Notes: generated by a model from the sequence alone, not told the origin. A stretch of DNA of 57,068 nt from Gammaproteobacteria bacterium (GCA_018820395.1 JAHJOG010000270.1:1-57068); one strand, 5' to 3'; positions 24,463-32,540 are shown, numbered from the stretch's first letter. Translations and numbers: made by a program.

Positions 24463-25428
24463 ATGACGGGGCCTTCCGACGACTTCATCCGCGCCGTTCA
24501 GCTGCGCCACCTGCGCTGCCTGGTGGCGGTGGCGCAGGAAAGGCATCTGGCGCGCGCAGCCGAACGCCTGGCGCTGAGCCAGCCGGCGGTTTCCAAGACG
24601 CTGGCGGAGCTCGAAGCGTTGTCGGGCGCCCGGCTGGTGGAGCGCGGAACCGCCGGTCGCCGTGGCATCCAGGGCCTGACCGCCAGCGGCGAGCAACTGC
24701 TCGCGCACGCACTCAGGGTGCTCGAAGCGCTCGACGCGAGCGCACTGGCCTTGGCGCCGGGCTCGGGCGATCGCGTCGAACGGCTTCGCATCGGCGCCCT
24801 GCCGAGCGTGGCGCCCTCATTGCTGCCGGCGGCGCTGGCAGCGCTTCGGGAGCGGCTCCCTTCGTTGCAGGTGCAGCTGCAGACCGGCGACAACGCGCGG
24901 CTGCTCGACGCCCTGCGCGCCGGCGAACTCGATCTGGTCGCAGGGCGCATGAGCGACCCGAAACTCATGGCCGGGCTGACCTTCGAACTGCTCTACACCG
25001 AGCCGCTGGCCATCGTCGCGCGTGCCGGCCATCCGCTCGCGGGGGGCTCGCCCTCCGCGCAAGACGTGCTGCGCCATCCATTGGTGATCTATGGCGAAGG
25101 CACCAGCCCGCGCCACAACACCGAGAGCTTTCTGTCGGGGCTGGGCCTGCGGCTGCCGGCGCACGTCACGCAGACGCTCGACCTGTCGGTGGCGCGTGCG
25201 CTGCTCATCCGCTCGGATGCGATCTGGTTCACGCCCCTGGGTGCCGCACGCGACGACCTCGATCGCGGTTTGCTCGTGCGGTTGGCCATCGACACCGCCG
25301 GCACCGAAGAACCCGTCGGCCTGCTGCTGCGCAGCGATGCAGAAGCTTCGAGCGCGCGGCAAGCGCTGGTCGCGCTGCTGCGCCAGGGCTCGGCCGAGCG
25401 GACTCAGTCGCGCGTGGCGCGGCGCTGA
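24463..25428 (+). CDS. pcaQ: LysR-type regulator PcaQ
   Basis: Transcription factor of 321 residues. The N-terminal helix-turn-helix contains LRHLRCLVAVAQERHLARAA and LSQPAVSKTLAELEALSGA. The effector domain follows, with GAGE-LDLVAGRMSDPKLMAGLTFE-type spacing typical of PcaQ, and the segment TFELLYTEPLAIVARAGHP. PcaQ activates pcaHG and related genes in response to pathway intermediates (3-carboxymuconate or 4-carboxymuconolactone in rhizobia). The ATG at 24463 directly follows a TTG that could also serve. Its last 25 bases overlap the convergent DUF1841 gene. Confidence 0.9.
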   Translation: MTGPSDDFIRAVQLRHLRCLVAVAQERHLARAAERLALSQPAVSKTLAELEALSGARLVERGTAGRRGIQGLTASGEQLLAHALRVLEALDASALALAPGSGDRVERLRIGALPSVAPSLLPAALAALRERLPSLQVQLQTGDNARLLDALRAGELDLVAGRMSDPKLMAGLTFELLYTEPLAIVARAGHPLAGGSPSAQDVLRHPLVIYGEGTSPRHNTESFLSGLGLRLPAHVTQTLDLSVARALLIRSDAIWFTPLGAARDDLDRGLLVRLAIDTAGTEEPVGLLLRSDAEASSARQALVALLRQGSAERTQSRVARR

Positions 25429-25838
25429 ACGCAGGCCACGTAGGCATCGCCGTCGGGAGCGCGACCGGCGCGCTGGCTTTCCCACATCATCTGGCCGAGG
25501 CATTCCATCGCCTCGTGGTGCGCGTCGAGCAGCGAGTCGCGCCGCGCTGCAAGAAGCTCCACCGCCTGCCGGATGCCGCGCGGCTGGTCGATCGAGCATT
25601 GCTCGCTGATCGACAGGTGCATCGAAAGATGCAGAAACGGGTTTTCGCGCCCGTCGCTGCCGTCGTAGGCGCGCTGCACCGCGGCCTCGGCATCGCGCAG
25701 GTCGTCGTGGTATTCGGGGTGCTCGTCGATCCAGCGGCTGGCGATGATTTCGAGCGCCTCCATGGGCTGCCCCTGCCGGCTCTTGGCAAACACGCTGCAG
25801 AAGAAGCGACGGACTTCTTCCTGGGATGGATTGAACAT
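25404..25838 (-). CDS. DUF1841 family protein
   Basis: A 144-residue soluble protein beginning MFNPSQEEVRRFFCSVF, with NPFLHLSMHLSISEQCSIDQ and HEAMECLGQMMWESQRAG, the conserved blocks of DUF1841. The function is unknown; the family is widespread in beta- and gammaproteobacteria. The coding end overlaps pcaQ tail to tail. I see no link to aromatic catabolism other than position. Confidence 0.85.
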   Translation of the reverse strand: MFNPSQEEVRRFFCSVFAKSRQGQPMEALEIIASRWIDEHPEYHDDLRDAEAAVQRAYDGSDGRENPFLHLSMHLSISEQCSIDQPRGIRQAVELLAARRDSLLDAHHEAMECLGQMMWESQRAGRAPDGDAYVACVQRRATRD

Positions 25839-25947
25839 GGAACGAGATTAGCACCGCCCCTGCGGCCCGTTGAGGCAGCATGGGGCTTTAGGGCCGGGGC
25901 GCTCGAACGCGCTTGCCGTGGCCCGGTCGCCATCGAACTGGATGCCC

Positions 25948-26811
25948 ATGCGAAACATCAATGAACACACCATCACCGCCGCGGTGCTCGACCGCCTCTC
26001 CGATTGCGGCGATCCGAGGCTGAAGGAGATCCTGTCGTCGCTCGTGCGCCACCTGCACGACTTCGCGCGGGAGGTGAAGCTCACCGAAGCCGAATGGATG
26101 GCCGGCATCGACTACCTCACGGCCACCGGGCAGAAGTGCGACGGCAAGCGGCAGGAATTCATCCTGCTGTCGGACACGCTGGGGCTTTCGACCCTGGTGG
26201 TCGCGCAGAACCATGCCAAGAGCGCGCAGGCCACCGAGGCGACGGTGTTCGGGCCCTTCCACGTGCCGGGCGCGCCGCGGCTTCCGCTCGGTGGGGACAT
26301 GTCGGGCGGCGCGGTCGGCGAGCCGCTCTTCGTCGACGCCACGGTGCGAGGGCGCGACGGCGAGCCGGTCGCCGACGCGGAGGTCGACGTGTGGGAAGCG
26401 GACGCCGAAGGTTTCTACGACGTGCAGCGTGCCGGCCTCGATGCACCCCAGGGGCGGGCCGTGTTCCGCACCGATGCCCAGGGCCGACTGTGGTTTCGCG
26501 GCGTGCTGCCCGTGGCCTATCCGATCCCGACCGATGGCCCGGTCGGGACGATGCTCAACGCCACCGGCCGGCATCCGTGGCGGCCCGCCCACGTGCACTT
26601 CATGATCCGGGCACCGGGCTATCAGACCCTGATCACCCACGTATTCCGCGACGGCGACCCGTACCTCGACAGCGATGCGGTGTTCGGCGTGCGCAGCTCG
26701 CTCATCGGCGACTACGAGCGCCACGAAGCGGGCCCGGCGCCGGACGGCAGCGCGCAGGCGGGGCCGTTTCATGCGCTGTCGTTCGGGTTCGTGCTGGAAC
26801 CGGCTGGCTGA
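25948..26811 (+). CDS. Intradiol ring-cleavage dioxygenase (hydroxyquinol/catechol 1,2-dioxygenase type)
   Basis: Non-haem iron(III) dioxygenase of 287 residues. The N-terminal helical dimerisation domain (about 1-95, LKEILSSLVRHLHDFAREV) is of the catechol dioxygenase type. The catalytic domain carries the four iron ligands Tyr157 (GFYDVQ), Tyr191 (VAYPIPTDGPVG), His215 and His217 (RPAHVHF). YPIPTDGPVG and the long N-terminal helices favour a hydroxyquinol 1,2-dioxygenase over pcaH-like enzymes. No maleylacetate reductase is adjacent, so the downstream step is not encoded here. Start at 25948 is preferred; ATG at 25942 is equally open. Confidence 0.88.
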   Translation: MRNINEHTITAAVLDRLSDCGDPRLKEILSSLVRHLHDFAREVKLTEAEWMAGIDYLTATGQKCDGKRQEFILLSDTLGLSTLVVAQNHAKSAQATEATVFGPFHVPGAPRLPLGGDMSGGAVGEPLFVDATVRGRDGEPVADAEVDVWEADAEGFYDVQRAGLDAPQGRAVFRTDAQGRLWFRGVLPVAYPIPTDGPVGTMLNATGRHPWRPAHVHFMIRAPGYQTLITHVFRDGDPYLDSDAVFGVRSSLIGDYERHEAGPAPDGSAQAGPFHALSFGFVLEPAG

Positions 26812-26829
26812 GCCGTCACTGCGCTCTTT

Positions 26830-26872
26830 GTCACGCTTCGGCGATTCGAATGAGGAGTCCGCCCGAAGCGTG
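26830..26872. other. Long-stem hairpin downstream of the intradiol dioxygenase
   Basis: An 11-bp perfect inverted repeat (TCACGCTTCGG at 26830-26840, CCGAAGCGTGA at 26862-26872) flanks a 21-base loop. There is no T run on either side, so it is not a classical terminator; it may protect the 3' end of the dioxygenase mRNA or bind a protein. Confidence 0.5.
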
Positions 26873-26995
26873 AAAAGCGTCGCTTCCGCGCGGCGCGTCC
26901 AGCGTCTTAAATGCAACCTTTCGTTTTCAAAACAGGGTTGACATGATTTTCGACACGTCGCAGGCCGCCGCCGGCCCTGGCGAGGAGCGGGCGGC

Positions 26996-27292
26996 ATGAG
27001 TGCCGCAGCCCTCGAACTGAGGGTGGACGAACCGGTGGAAGGCCAGTTCTTCTGGGTGGTGCGCACGCTGGCGCAGGGCGATGGCGAGGCGAGCGTCGAA
27101 TCCGCCTCTGCACCGTTGCCGAGCTACGGCGAAGCCATGAGAGCCGGCATCGCGGCGCTGCAGGAGCGCGCCGACGCGCGCGGGGTTGGCGACGCGGCGC
27201 CGGTCGTGACGGTGGTCGTCGATCCGGCCAACGAACTCCAATCGCCGATGGCATCACCGATCCGCTCCACCGCGCAGCATCCGACCGCGTAG
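26996..27292 (+). CDS. Small hypothetical protein
   Basis: A 98-residue acidic soluble protein (starts MSAAALELRVDEPVEGQFFW) that I do not recognise. A good site, GAGGAG, lies eight bases before the ATG. The N-terminal part looks like an alpha/beta fold (FFWVVRTL and VVTVVVDPANE) with a helix EAMRAGIAALQERADARG between. The last 39 bases overlap the convergent transporter gene. An 18-codon ORF (26943-26999) ends in ATGA overlap with its start. Confidence 0.65.
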   Translation: MSAAALELRVDEPVEGQFFWVVRTLAQGDGEASVESASAPLPSYGEAMRAGIAALQERADARGVGDAAPVVTVVVDPANELQSPMASPIRSTAQHPTA

Positions 27293-28426
27293 GAGCAGTG
27301 CGCCGATGGCCAGCGTGATCAGCAGGCCGAATCCCGCCACCGTTGCGAGCAGCGGCACCTGGGCAGACACCAGCGCGGCGTAGACGGCCAGCATGACCAG
27401 CGAGCCGAGGCTTTCGTAGAAGTTCTGCACCGCGATCGACTGGCCCGGGTGCATCAGGCGGACGCCCCGGCTTTGCAGCAACGCGTTCATCGGCACCAGG
27501 GTCAGGCCGGCCAGCAGCCCGATGACGGCGAGCCATGCGATCGCGACCGCGACGTGGGTGACGAAGCTCATCAGGAACACCATCGCGCCCAGCGCCAGTC
27601 CGAGCGGGAGCGTGTCCGTGGCGCGTGCCAACGGAATCCAGCGCCCGGCACCGACCGCGCCGGCCACCATGCCGAGAGCCACTGCGATCTGCAGCATGGC
27701 CGCGTGGTTCAAAGGCAAAGACAGCCGTTCGGTGGCCCAGCGCAGCACCATGAACTGCAGCACGGCGGCGGCGGCCCAGAAGAGGCTGGTGACCGCGAGC
27801 GACAGGCGGGCCGGCGGGTCGCGCCACAGCAGGGCGAGCGAACGGACAAAGTCCCGCACCAATCCGCGCGGATTGTCCAGCGCACGCCGGTCGCGCGCGG
27901 GGCTGTGCGGAATGGCCAGCGCAGCGACCGCGCTCAGCAGGTAGATGACGCCGATCGCCGGCAGGCCGGCGCGCGTTCCGAGCAAGGCACCGCCGAGCGC
28001 CACGCCGAGCGGGATCGACACGACCGTGCTGCCCTCGACCCAGGCGTTGGCGGCGACGAGTTCGTCGGACGGCAACAGCTCGGGGAGGATGCCGTACTTG
28101 GCGGGCGAGTAGGCCGCCGCGCCCAGGCCCACGAGCGCGTACGCCGCGAGCGGCGGCATGTCGGCGAGCAGCATCGCGCAGCCGGCCAGCTTGACCAGGT
28201 TGGTGAAGAGCATGACGCGGCCCTTGGGGGCGGCGTCGGCTGCGGCGCCGGCAAAGGCCGCCAGCAGGACATAGGACAGGTAGAACAGCAGCCGCAGCGA
28301 CGGCGTCATCCACCCGGGCGCGTGCCGTTCGGCGAGGAGGCCGATCACGACGATCAGCAGCGCGTTGTCGGCCAGCGAACCGAGAAACTGCGCCAACGCG
28401 ACGGGCAGCAGCGCCCGGGTTTTCAT
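27254..28426 (-). CDS. MFS transporter of the LplT (lysophospholipid transporter) type
   Basis: Inner-membrane protein of 390 residues with about 12 hydrophobic segments. The opening ALAQFLGSLADNALLIVVIG and the motif-A-like loop GAAADAAPKGRVMLFTN are those of LplT flippases, which move lysophospholipids into the cell in E. coli. AAYSPAKYGILPELLPSDELVAANAW is also an LplT/major facilitator signature. In E. coli lplT sits with aas; here it ends an operon with an OlsB-like N-acyltransferase, an ATP-grasp ligase and a methyltransferase, so its cargo may be the lipid they make. The ATG overlaps the acyltransferase stop by four bases. Confidence 0.87.
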   Translation of the reverse strand: MKTRALLPVALAQFLGSLADNALLIVVIGLLAERHAPGWMTPSLRLLFYLSYVLLAAFAGAAADAAPKGRVMLFTNLVKLAGCAMLLADMPPLAAYALVGLGAAAYSPAKYGILPELLPSDELVAANAWVEGSTVVSIPLGVALGGALLGTRAGLPAIGVIYLLSAVAALAIPHSPARDRRALDNPRGLVRDFVRSLALLWRDPPARLSLAVTSLFWAAAAVLQFMVLRWATERLSLPLNHAAMLQIAVALGMVAGAVGAGRWIPLARATDTLPLGLALGAMVFLMSFVTHVAVAIAWLAVIGLLAGLTLVPMNALLQSRGVRLMHPGQSIAVQNFYESLGSLVMLAVYAALVSAQVPLLATVAGFGLLITLAIGALLLRGRMLRGGADR

Positions 28427-29196
28427 GAAGCGGCTGGCGCGCCGAAGAAGTGCTGGCGGTAGCGCGGGGCGACGTCGCGGGTGCGCAGCATCATCGGCAG
28501 GTCGGCGGTGTTGAAGTTCACGTCCAGTGCGGGCGGGCCCAGCACGCGTGCACCGCAGCGCAGGTAGCCCTTGACCAGCGGGGGCGCGTCCGAAGGGAGC
28601 GTGTCGGCGGTGTCCGCGTCGACCTCGGGCTCGAGCGGCAAGGCCACGCGCGGCACGACGCGCCACTGCTGCTCCACGAGGTGGGTGCGGCACAGGCGGC
28701 GCCACAGGCGCCCGGCCGCTGCCCCGCGATCGTCGAGGCCGACGCTGGCGCAGCCGATCATGGTGTCGAGCCCGTGATCGACCATGTAGCGACCGAGTAC
28801 CGACCACAGCGCCATGATCACGGCGCCAGAGCGCCATTCGGGGTCGACGCAGGACCGCCCCAGTTCCAGCGCCTGTCCACGCAACGAGGCCAGTGGAGCC
28901 AGGTCGAACTCGGTGTCGGTGTAGAAACCGCCGGCCCGGCGCGCTGCCTCGGGCGTGAGAACGCGGTATGTGCCGACCAGGCGGCCCGTGTCGTCGCCGG
29001 GCTCGACCGCGCGCACCAGCAGGTGGTCGCAGTACGCGTCGAAGCGGTCCGCATCGTGCTCGGGCGGCGTGCCGGGCGGCGGCTCCAGATGGGCGCCCAT
29101 CTCGTGGGCGAAGACGCGCCAGCGCAGCCGCTGCGCTTCGCGGACGTCGTCTTCACAGGTGGCCCATTGCGTACTCAGGATCGTGGTGCTTGGCAC
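28423..29196 (-). CDS. OlsB-like GNAT N-acyltransferase (N-acyl amino acid synthase family)
   Basis: Protein of 257 residues from the acyl-ACP-using GNAT branch that includes OlsB, which adds a 3-hydroxyacyl chain to ornithine. Typical blocks are EAQRLRWRVFAHEMGAHLEP, DRFDAYCDHLLVRAVEPG, GRLVGTYRVLTPEAARRAGG, FYTDTEFDL and LELGRSCVDPEWRSGAVIMALW, and the MIGCASVG strand. The C-terminal PLVKGYLRCGARVLGPPALD is also conserved. The start is a GTG at 29196; no strong ribosome site is seen, which suits coupling to the ligase gene ending eight bases upstream. The amino-acid acceptor is not known. Not adjacent to a dedicated OlsA. Confidence 0.84.
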   Translation of the reverse strand: MPSTTILSTQWATCEDDVREAQRLRWRVFAHEMGAHLEPPPGTPPEHDADRFDAYCDHLLVRAVEPGDDTGRLVGTYRVLTPEAARRAGGFYTDTEFDLAPLASLRGQALELGRSCVDPEWRSGAVIMALWSVLGRYMVDHGLDTMIGCASVGLDDRGAAAGRLWRRLCRTHLVEQQWRVVPRVALPLEPEVDADTADTLPSDAPPLVKGYLRCGARVLGPPALDVNFNTADLPMMLRTRDVAPRYRQHFFGAPAAS

Positions 29197-29204
29197 GTGG
29201 CAGC

Positions 29205-30317
29205 TCAGTTGGATGGAGGGTAACGATCGATCAGCCGGATCTGTTGCCGGTTCAGCTTTGCCAGCGCCCACAAGCCGATGGGCCGGGCGCCGGCCCGCCG
29301 CTGCGCCGCGCCGATTTCGAAGGCCAGGCGCTGCTTGGCGAAGATCGTGCGAAAGCCGGCGACAAGGCCCGTGTCGGGGTCCCAGGCCTCGATGGCCTCG
29401 GAGCCGGCGCCGTTGATCTCCATGATGACGAAACCGCGGCCTTGCGCCAGTTCGCGCAGGCTCTCGTAGCGAACGTCGAAGCGTCCGAAATGGAAGTCGG
29501 GCATGTCGCGCGCCACCGCATCGATCGCGCGCACGAGGTCAGAGGTGATGGCGCTCGCGCCGTCGCGGTAGAGCCCACCCACGCGGGTCGAGCCGATGGT
29601 CGACAGCCGCACCGCTTCTCCGGCGGCCGGCACGCTCGACGCAGGCACGCTCCACTCGTGGCGCCGCGAGCCCGATGCGCGCCGCGCCCGCGGGTCCGCG
29701 GCCACGAGCTCGGCCACGGTGCGGCAGCCGTCGCCCTCGACGCGCGGGAAATGGCGCAGCGCCAGCCCGATGATGCGGCCCGCGCCGGTGGCCGGATCGC
29801 GCGCATAGAAGATGCCGGCCTCGCCGTCTTGCGGCAGGTAGCGTTGGAGCACGACGGTTTCGCCGATCGGAAAGGCGACGAGGTAGGCCTGCAGCCCGGC
29901 CATGTCGTCGACGCGCCGCACCCCGTGGCCGCACTGGCCCAGGTTCGGTTTGACCACGATGGGAAACGACAGGCCGGCGCTGCGCATCGCCCGGGCGAGC
30001 GTCACTGCGTCCGCGGCGCCGTCGTTCAGCACGCCGCAATGCGCGGCCGTCACGGAGCGCGCCAGCGAGCCCATGCCGCTGAAGTATTCGAGCTTGCCTT
30101 CGCCGACCAATCCACCGGAGGTGATGCGCGGATTGGCGGCCGAAGGCAGCGTGGTGCTGCCGTGGCGCAGCGACAGCCAGAGCCACTGCACGACGATGGG
30201 CACGCAGATGAGCCATTTGGGCATGCGTTCCAGCAGCCCGCATTCCCGCAGGTTGGATGGCTGTTCGTCGGGCTCGCAGGCCAGGTCGGCGACGGCGAGG
30301 TCTCGCGCGGCCGTCAT
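29205..30317 (-). CDS. ATP-grasp ligase (D-Ala-D-Ala ligase-like), substrate unknown
   Basis: Protein of 370 residues. An N-terminal segment of about 85 residues contains a hydrophobic WLICVPIVVQWLWLSLRHGS and SAANPRITSGGLVGEGKLEY, which may touch the membrane. The ATP-grasp domain has the nucleotide-binding Lys123 in VVKPNLGQCGHGV (121-133) and the metal-binding FGRFDVRY and MEINGAGSEAIE. Such enzymes activate a carboxylate as acyl phosphate and couple it to an amine or another nucleophile. Cytoplasmic D-Ala-D-Ala ligases are shorter and lack this N-terminus, so I do not call it Ddl. It overlaps the methyltransferase upstream (ATGA) and lies just ahead of the N-acyltransferase, implying a joint product. 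Confidence 0.75.
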   Translation of the reverse strand: MTAARDLAVADLACEPDEQPSNLRECGLLERMPKWLICVPIVVQWLWLSLRHGSTTLPSAANPRITSGGLVGEGKLEYFSGMGSLARSVTAAHCGVLNDGAADAVTLARAMRSAGLSFPIVVKPNLGQCGHGVRRVDDMAGLQAYLVAFPIGETVVLQRYLPQDGEAGIFYARDPATGAGRIIGLALRHFPRVEGDGCRTVAELVAADPRARRASGSRRHEWSVPASSVPAAGEAVRLSTIGSTRVGGLYRDGASAITSDLVRAIDAVARDMPDFHFGRFDVRYESLRELAQGRGFVIMEINGAGSEAIEAWDPDTGLVAGFRTIFAKQRLAFEIGAAQRRAGARPIGLWALAKLNRQQIRLIDRYPPSN

Positions 30318-31294
30318 GAGAATGCGCGGGCCGGGCCCGCTCCCGGCCGCGTGGCCGCCAGCCCGACCGCGGCGATGCGGTCGACTCGGGCGTACACGGC
30401 CCGTTCGATTTCCTCGCCGAAGACGTCGGGATCGATTTCGTCGTAGCGCCACTCGCAGCCGCTTGCCTGCAGCACGGGTTCGATCTCGGCGAGGAAGGGG
30501 TCCTGGCCATCAACCATGGCGACGCCGGTGTACATCAGCAGTTGGCCGTCCGGTGCGAGCCGGGGCAGCGCTTCTCGCACGAATCGCACCGCGAGCGCGC
30601 GACCGAGCCCGGAACCGCCATGGCGGTAGGCGCGTTGCGCGTCGTCATCGAGATAGGGCGGGTTGCAGACGACGAGGTCGAACGGGCCGTCGACCGCCGA
30701 CAGCGCGTCGCCGAGTGCGAATTCGACCGTGATCGCCGCCGCCTTGGCGTTGGCGGCCGTGAAGTCGAGTGCGCGGGGATTGATGTCGTTCATCGTCACG
30801 TTCGCTCGCAGCCCGTGGGCCGCCAGCGCCCGGGCGACCACGATGCCGCCGGCACCGCTGCCGCAGCCGATGTCGAGCACGCGCACCGGTGCGTCGCGGC
30901 GCCATGCCGCGTGGCTGCGCTGCAATGCCTCGCGCAGGAAGCGGGCAAACCGATAGGTGTCGGGGCCGAAGAAGATGGCATCGGCTTCCACGGTCGGAAA
31001 AGCCGAATGCAGAAACAGGTCGCGGCCGATGCTGGCGATGCGGCAGTGGCTGCGCCACAGCGCACCCTCACGCCGAATCAAGCCCGCGTCGTTCAACCGC
31101 CGATGGAGCGACGCGCCGAGCACGCCGGCATCGAATGGGAGGTTCCAACCGAAGACGTCGCGCAAGGTCGACGCCGGCTCCCCCTCGCCGCGCGCCAGCA
31201 CGCGCTGGTGGGTGAGCGGTGTGACGGTGGTGAAACGATAGCCCGCGGCGGCCGCTTCGCGCAGCAACGCGGCTGCGCACTCGAGGTCGATCAC
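30314..31294 (-). CDS. SAM-dependent methyltransferase of the HemK/RlmG-like (NPPY) type
   Basis: A 326-residue class I methyltransferase. SAM motif I is VLDIGCGSGAGG (139-150), motif II MNDINPRAL, and the catalytic NPPY lies at 211-214. NPPY enzymes methylate exocyclic or amide nitrogen on glutamine, adenine or similar groups. The 130-residue N-terminal domain (with WRSHCRIASIGRDLFLHSAFP) is unlike HemK/PrmC and closer to MTS-domain 16S/23S G-methylases. The start is GTG at 31294, overlapping the stop of a 43-codon micro-ORF (GTGA). It is the first known-type gene of the acyltransferase operon, so a small-molecule substrate is possible. Confidence 0.82.
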   Translation of the reverse strand: MIDLECAAALLREAAAAGYRFTTVTPLTHQRVLARGEGEPASTLRDVFGWNLPFDAGVLGASLHRRLNDAGLIRREGALWRSHCRIASIGRDLFLHSAFPTVEADAIFFGPDTYRFARFLREALQRSHAAWRRDAPVRVLDIGCGSGAGGIVVARALAAHGLRANVTMNDINPRALDFTAANAKAAAITVEFALGDALSAVDGPFDLVVCNPPYLDDDAQRAYRHGGSGLGRALAVRFVREALPRLAPDGQLLMYTGVAMVDGQDPFLAEIEPVLQASGCEWRYDEIDPDVFGEEIERAVYARVDRIAAVGLAATRPGAGPARAFS

Positions 31295-31422
31295 GCGGTC
31301 GGCTCCGTGGCACGAGCCGGCTTGTGCGTCGAGGTGCCGTGCGCAGCACAGCGGTCGAGACGGTGAGGGCGACGGAGGTGGCGGAGCGAGTGATCAAGGC
31401 CGTCCAGGGACACGGCAGGCAT
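31291..31422 (-). CDS. 43-residue micro-ORF coupled to the methyltransferase start
   Basis: Below the usual ORF length cut. The ATG at 31422 has GGAGA six bases upstream, and the frame (MPAVSLDGLDHSLRHLRRPH, then a basic, Thr/Ala-rich tail) ends at TGA, which overlaps the methyltransferase GTG as GTGA. It could be a leader peptide that couples translation, or a real small protein. No family is recognised, and codon usage is not distinctive enough to settle it. Confidence 0.35.
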   Translation of the reverse strand: MPAVSLDGLDHSLRHLRRPHRLDRCAAHGTSTHKPARATEPTA

Positions 31423-31534
31423 GGGTTTCTCCGGGAAGAGCGCTGTGCAGAGTATTCCTTGCCGCCGGCCGGACGCCCGTCGGACGATGCCCCCTGTGGG
31501 TGTCTCCGCGAGGCACCCTGCGCGCGCCGGCTGG

Positions 31535-32326
31535 CTAGAGAAGAAGCGAGATCTCGCGGGCGGACGCCAGGAGCGCCGGCAGCATCGTTTCCTGCATCAC
31601 CTTCGGACTCGTGCGGTTGGCCTGCCCGCTGATGTTGAGCGCAGCCACCATGCGGCCGGTGCGGTCGACGATCGGCGCGGCGATGGAGATCAAGCCTTCC
31701 TCGAGCTCCTGGTTGACCAGGCACCAGCGTTGCCGGCGCGCCTGAGCCACCTTGGCCAGCAGTGCGTCGACGTCGGTGAGGGTGTGCTTGGTGAAGGCCT
31801 CCAGCGATGTCTGCGACAGGCGGCTGCGCACTTCGGCGTCCGGCAGATCGGCGAGCAGCAGCCGGCCCATCGACGTGCAGTACGCCGGCAGCCGCGAGCC
31901 GACGCCGAGCGTGATGCGCATGATCTTGTGCGTCGGCACGCGCAGCACGTAGACGATGTCGGTGGCGTCGAGCACCGCGGCCGAACACGATTCCTGCACC
32001 TGCTGCACGAGCGACTCCATGATCGGCTCGGCACGGTTCCAGATCGGCATCGACGACAGGTAGGCAAAGCCCAGGTCGAGGATGCGGGCGGTCAGCCGGA
32101 AATACTTTCCGTCGCTTTCGACGTAATGCAGCGCCTGCAGGGTGAGGAGGATGCGGCGTGCCCCGGCGCGCGTGAGGCCGGTGGCGGCGGCAACTTCGCT
32201 CAGCGTCTGGCTCGGCGCGCTTGCGCTGAACGAGCGGATGACCTGCAGGCCGCGCGCGAAGGATTGCACGTAGCTGTCGCCGGGCTGCGGAGCGGGTGGC
32301 TTTGCGGGGGGTGTTGCCATGCGCAT
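31535..32326 (-). CDS. pcaR: IclR-family regulator, PcaR/PobR-like
   Basis: A 263-residue regulator. The winged-helix begins SYVQSFARGLQVIRSF and LSEVAAATGLTRAGARRILLTLQAL. The C-terminal effector domain has LDATDIVYVLRVPTHKIMRI, LGVGSRLPAYCTSMGRLLLA and VNQELEEGLISIAAPI, which place it with PcaR, the 3-oxoadipate-responsive activator of pca genes. It is divergent from pcaIJF across an operator array, as expected for its targets. ATG at 32326 or 32320 can start; a -10 TATAAT lies 19 bases upstream of the first. Confidence 0.88.
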   Translation of the reverse strand: MRMATPPAKPPAPQPGDSYVQSFARGLQVIRSFSASAPSQTLSEVAAATGLTRAGARRILLTLQALHYVESDGKYFRLTARILDLGFAYLSSMPIWNRAEPIMESLVQQVQESCSAAVLDATDIVYVLRVPTHKIMRITLGVGSRLPAYCTSMGRLLLADLPDAEVRSRLSQTSLEAFTKHTLTDVDALLAKVAQARRQRWCLVNQELEEGLISIAAPIVDRTGRMVAALNISGQANRTSPKVMQETMLPALLASAREISLLL

Positions 32327-32344
32327 CGTTCGTGTCTAGAATTC

Positions 32345-32373
32345 ATTATACGAACATATGTTCAACATACGAA
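32345..32373 (-). promoter_or_regulatory. Promoter of the pcaR-like gene
   Basis: On the reverse strand a perfect TATAAT (32345-32350) has TTCGTA (32368-32373) 17 bases upstream as a weak -35. The 12-bp palindrome GAACATATGTTC (32352-32363) lies in the spacer, suggesting repression of its own gene when bound. Confidence 0.6.
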
Positions 32374-32424
32374 CATATGACGAACAAACGGCGAACATAT
32401 GGCGAATCAATGACGAGCAAATGG
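32351..32424 (+). repeat. Array of 11-bp repeats, probable PcaR operator region
   Basis: Five contiguous 11-base units: CGAACATATGA (32370), CGAACAAACGG (32381), CGAACATATGG (32392), CGAATCAATGA (32403) and CGAGCAAATGG (32414). A sixth copy, CGAACATATGT, lies at 32351, 19 bases before the first. The 11-base period places all units on one face of the helix. The outlying copy continues into the palindrome GAACATATGTTC. The array lies between pcaR and pcaI, 117 bases before the pcaI start. Confidence 0.8.
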
Positions 32425-32540
32425 CGCGCAACCGTCCACAGTTTGCCAACACCGTTCGTTCGACCCCGGCAGCTTCAGGCGATCTTCGAGACGGGTAGAG
32501 TCCCGAAGACCGACCCCTCTTCACTCGGAGACACATCCAC

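Noticed and set aside
32351..32424. CRISPR array
   Set aside because: Units are 11 bases and contiguous with no spacers, so this is an operator-type repeat.
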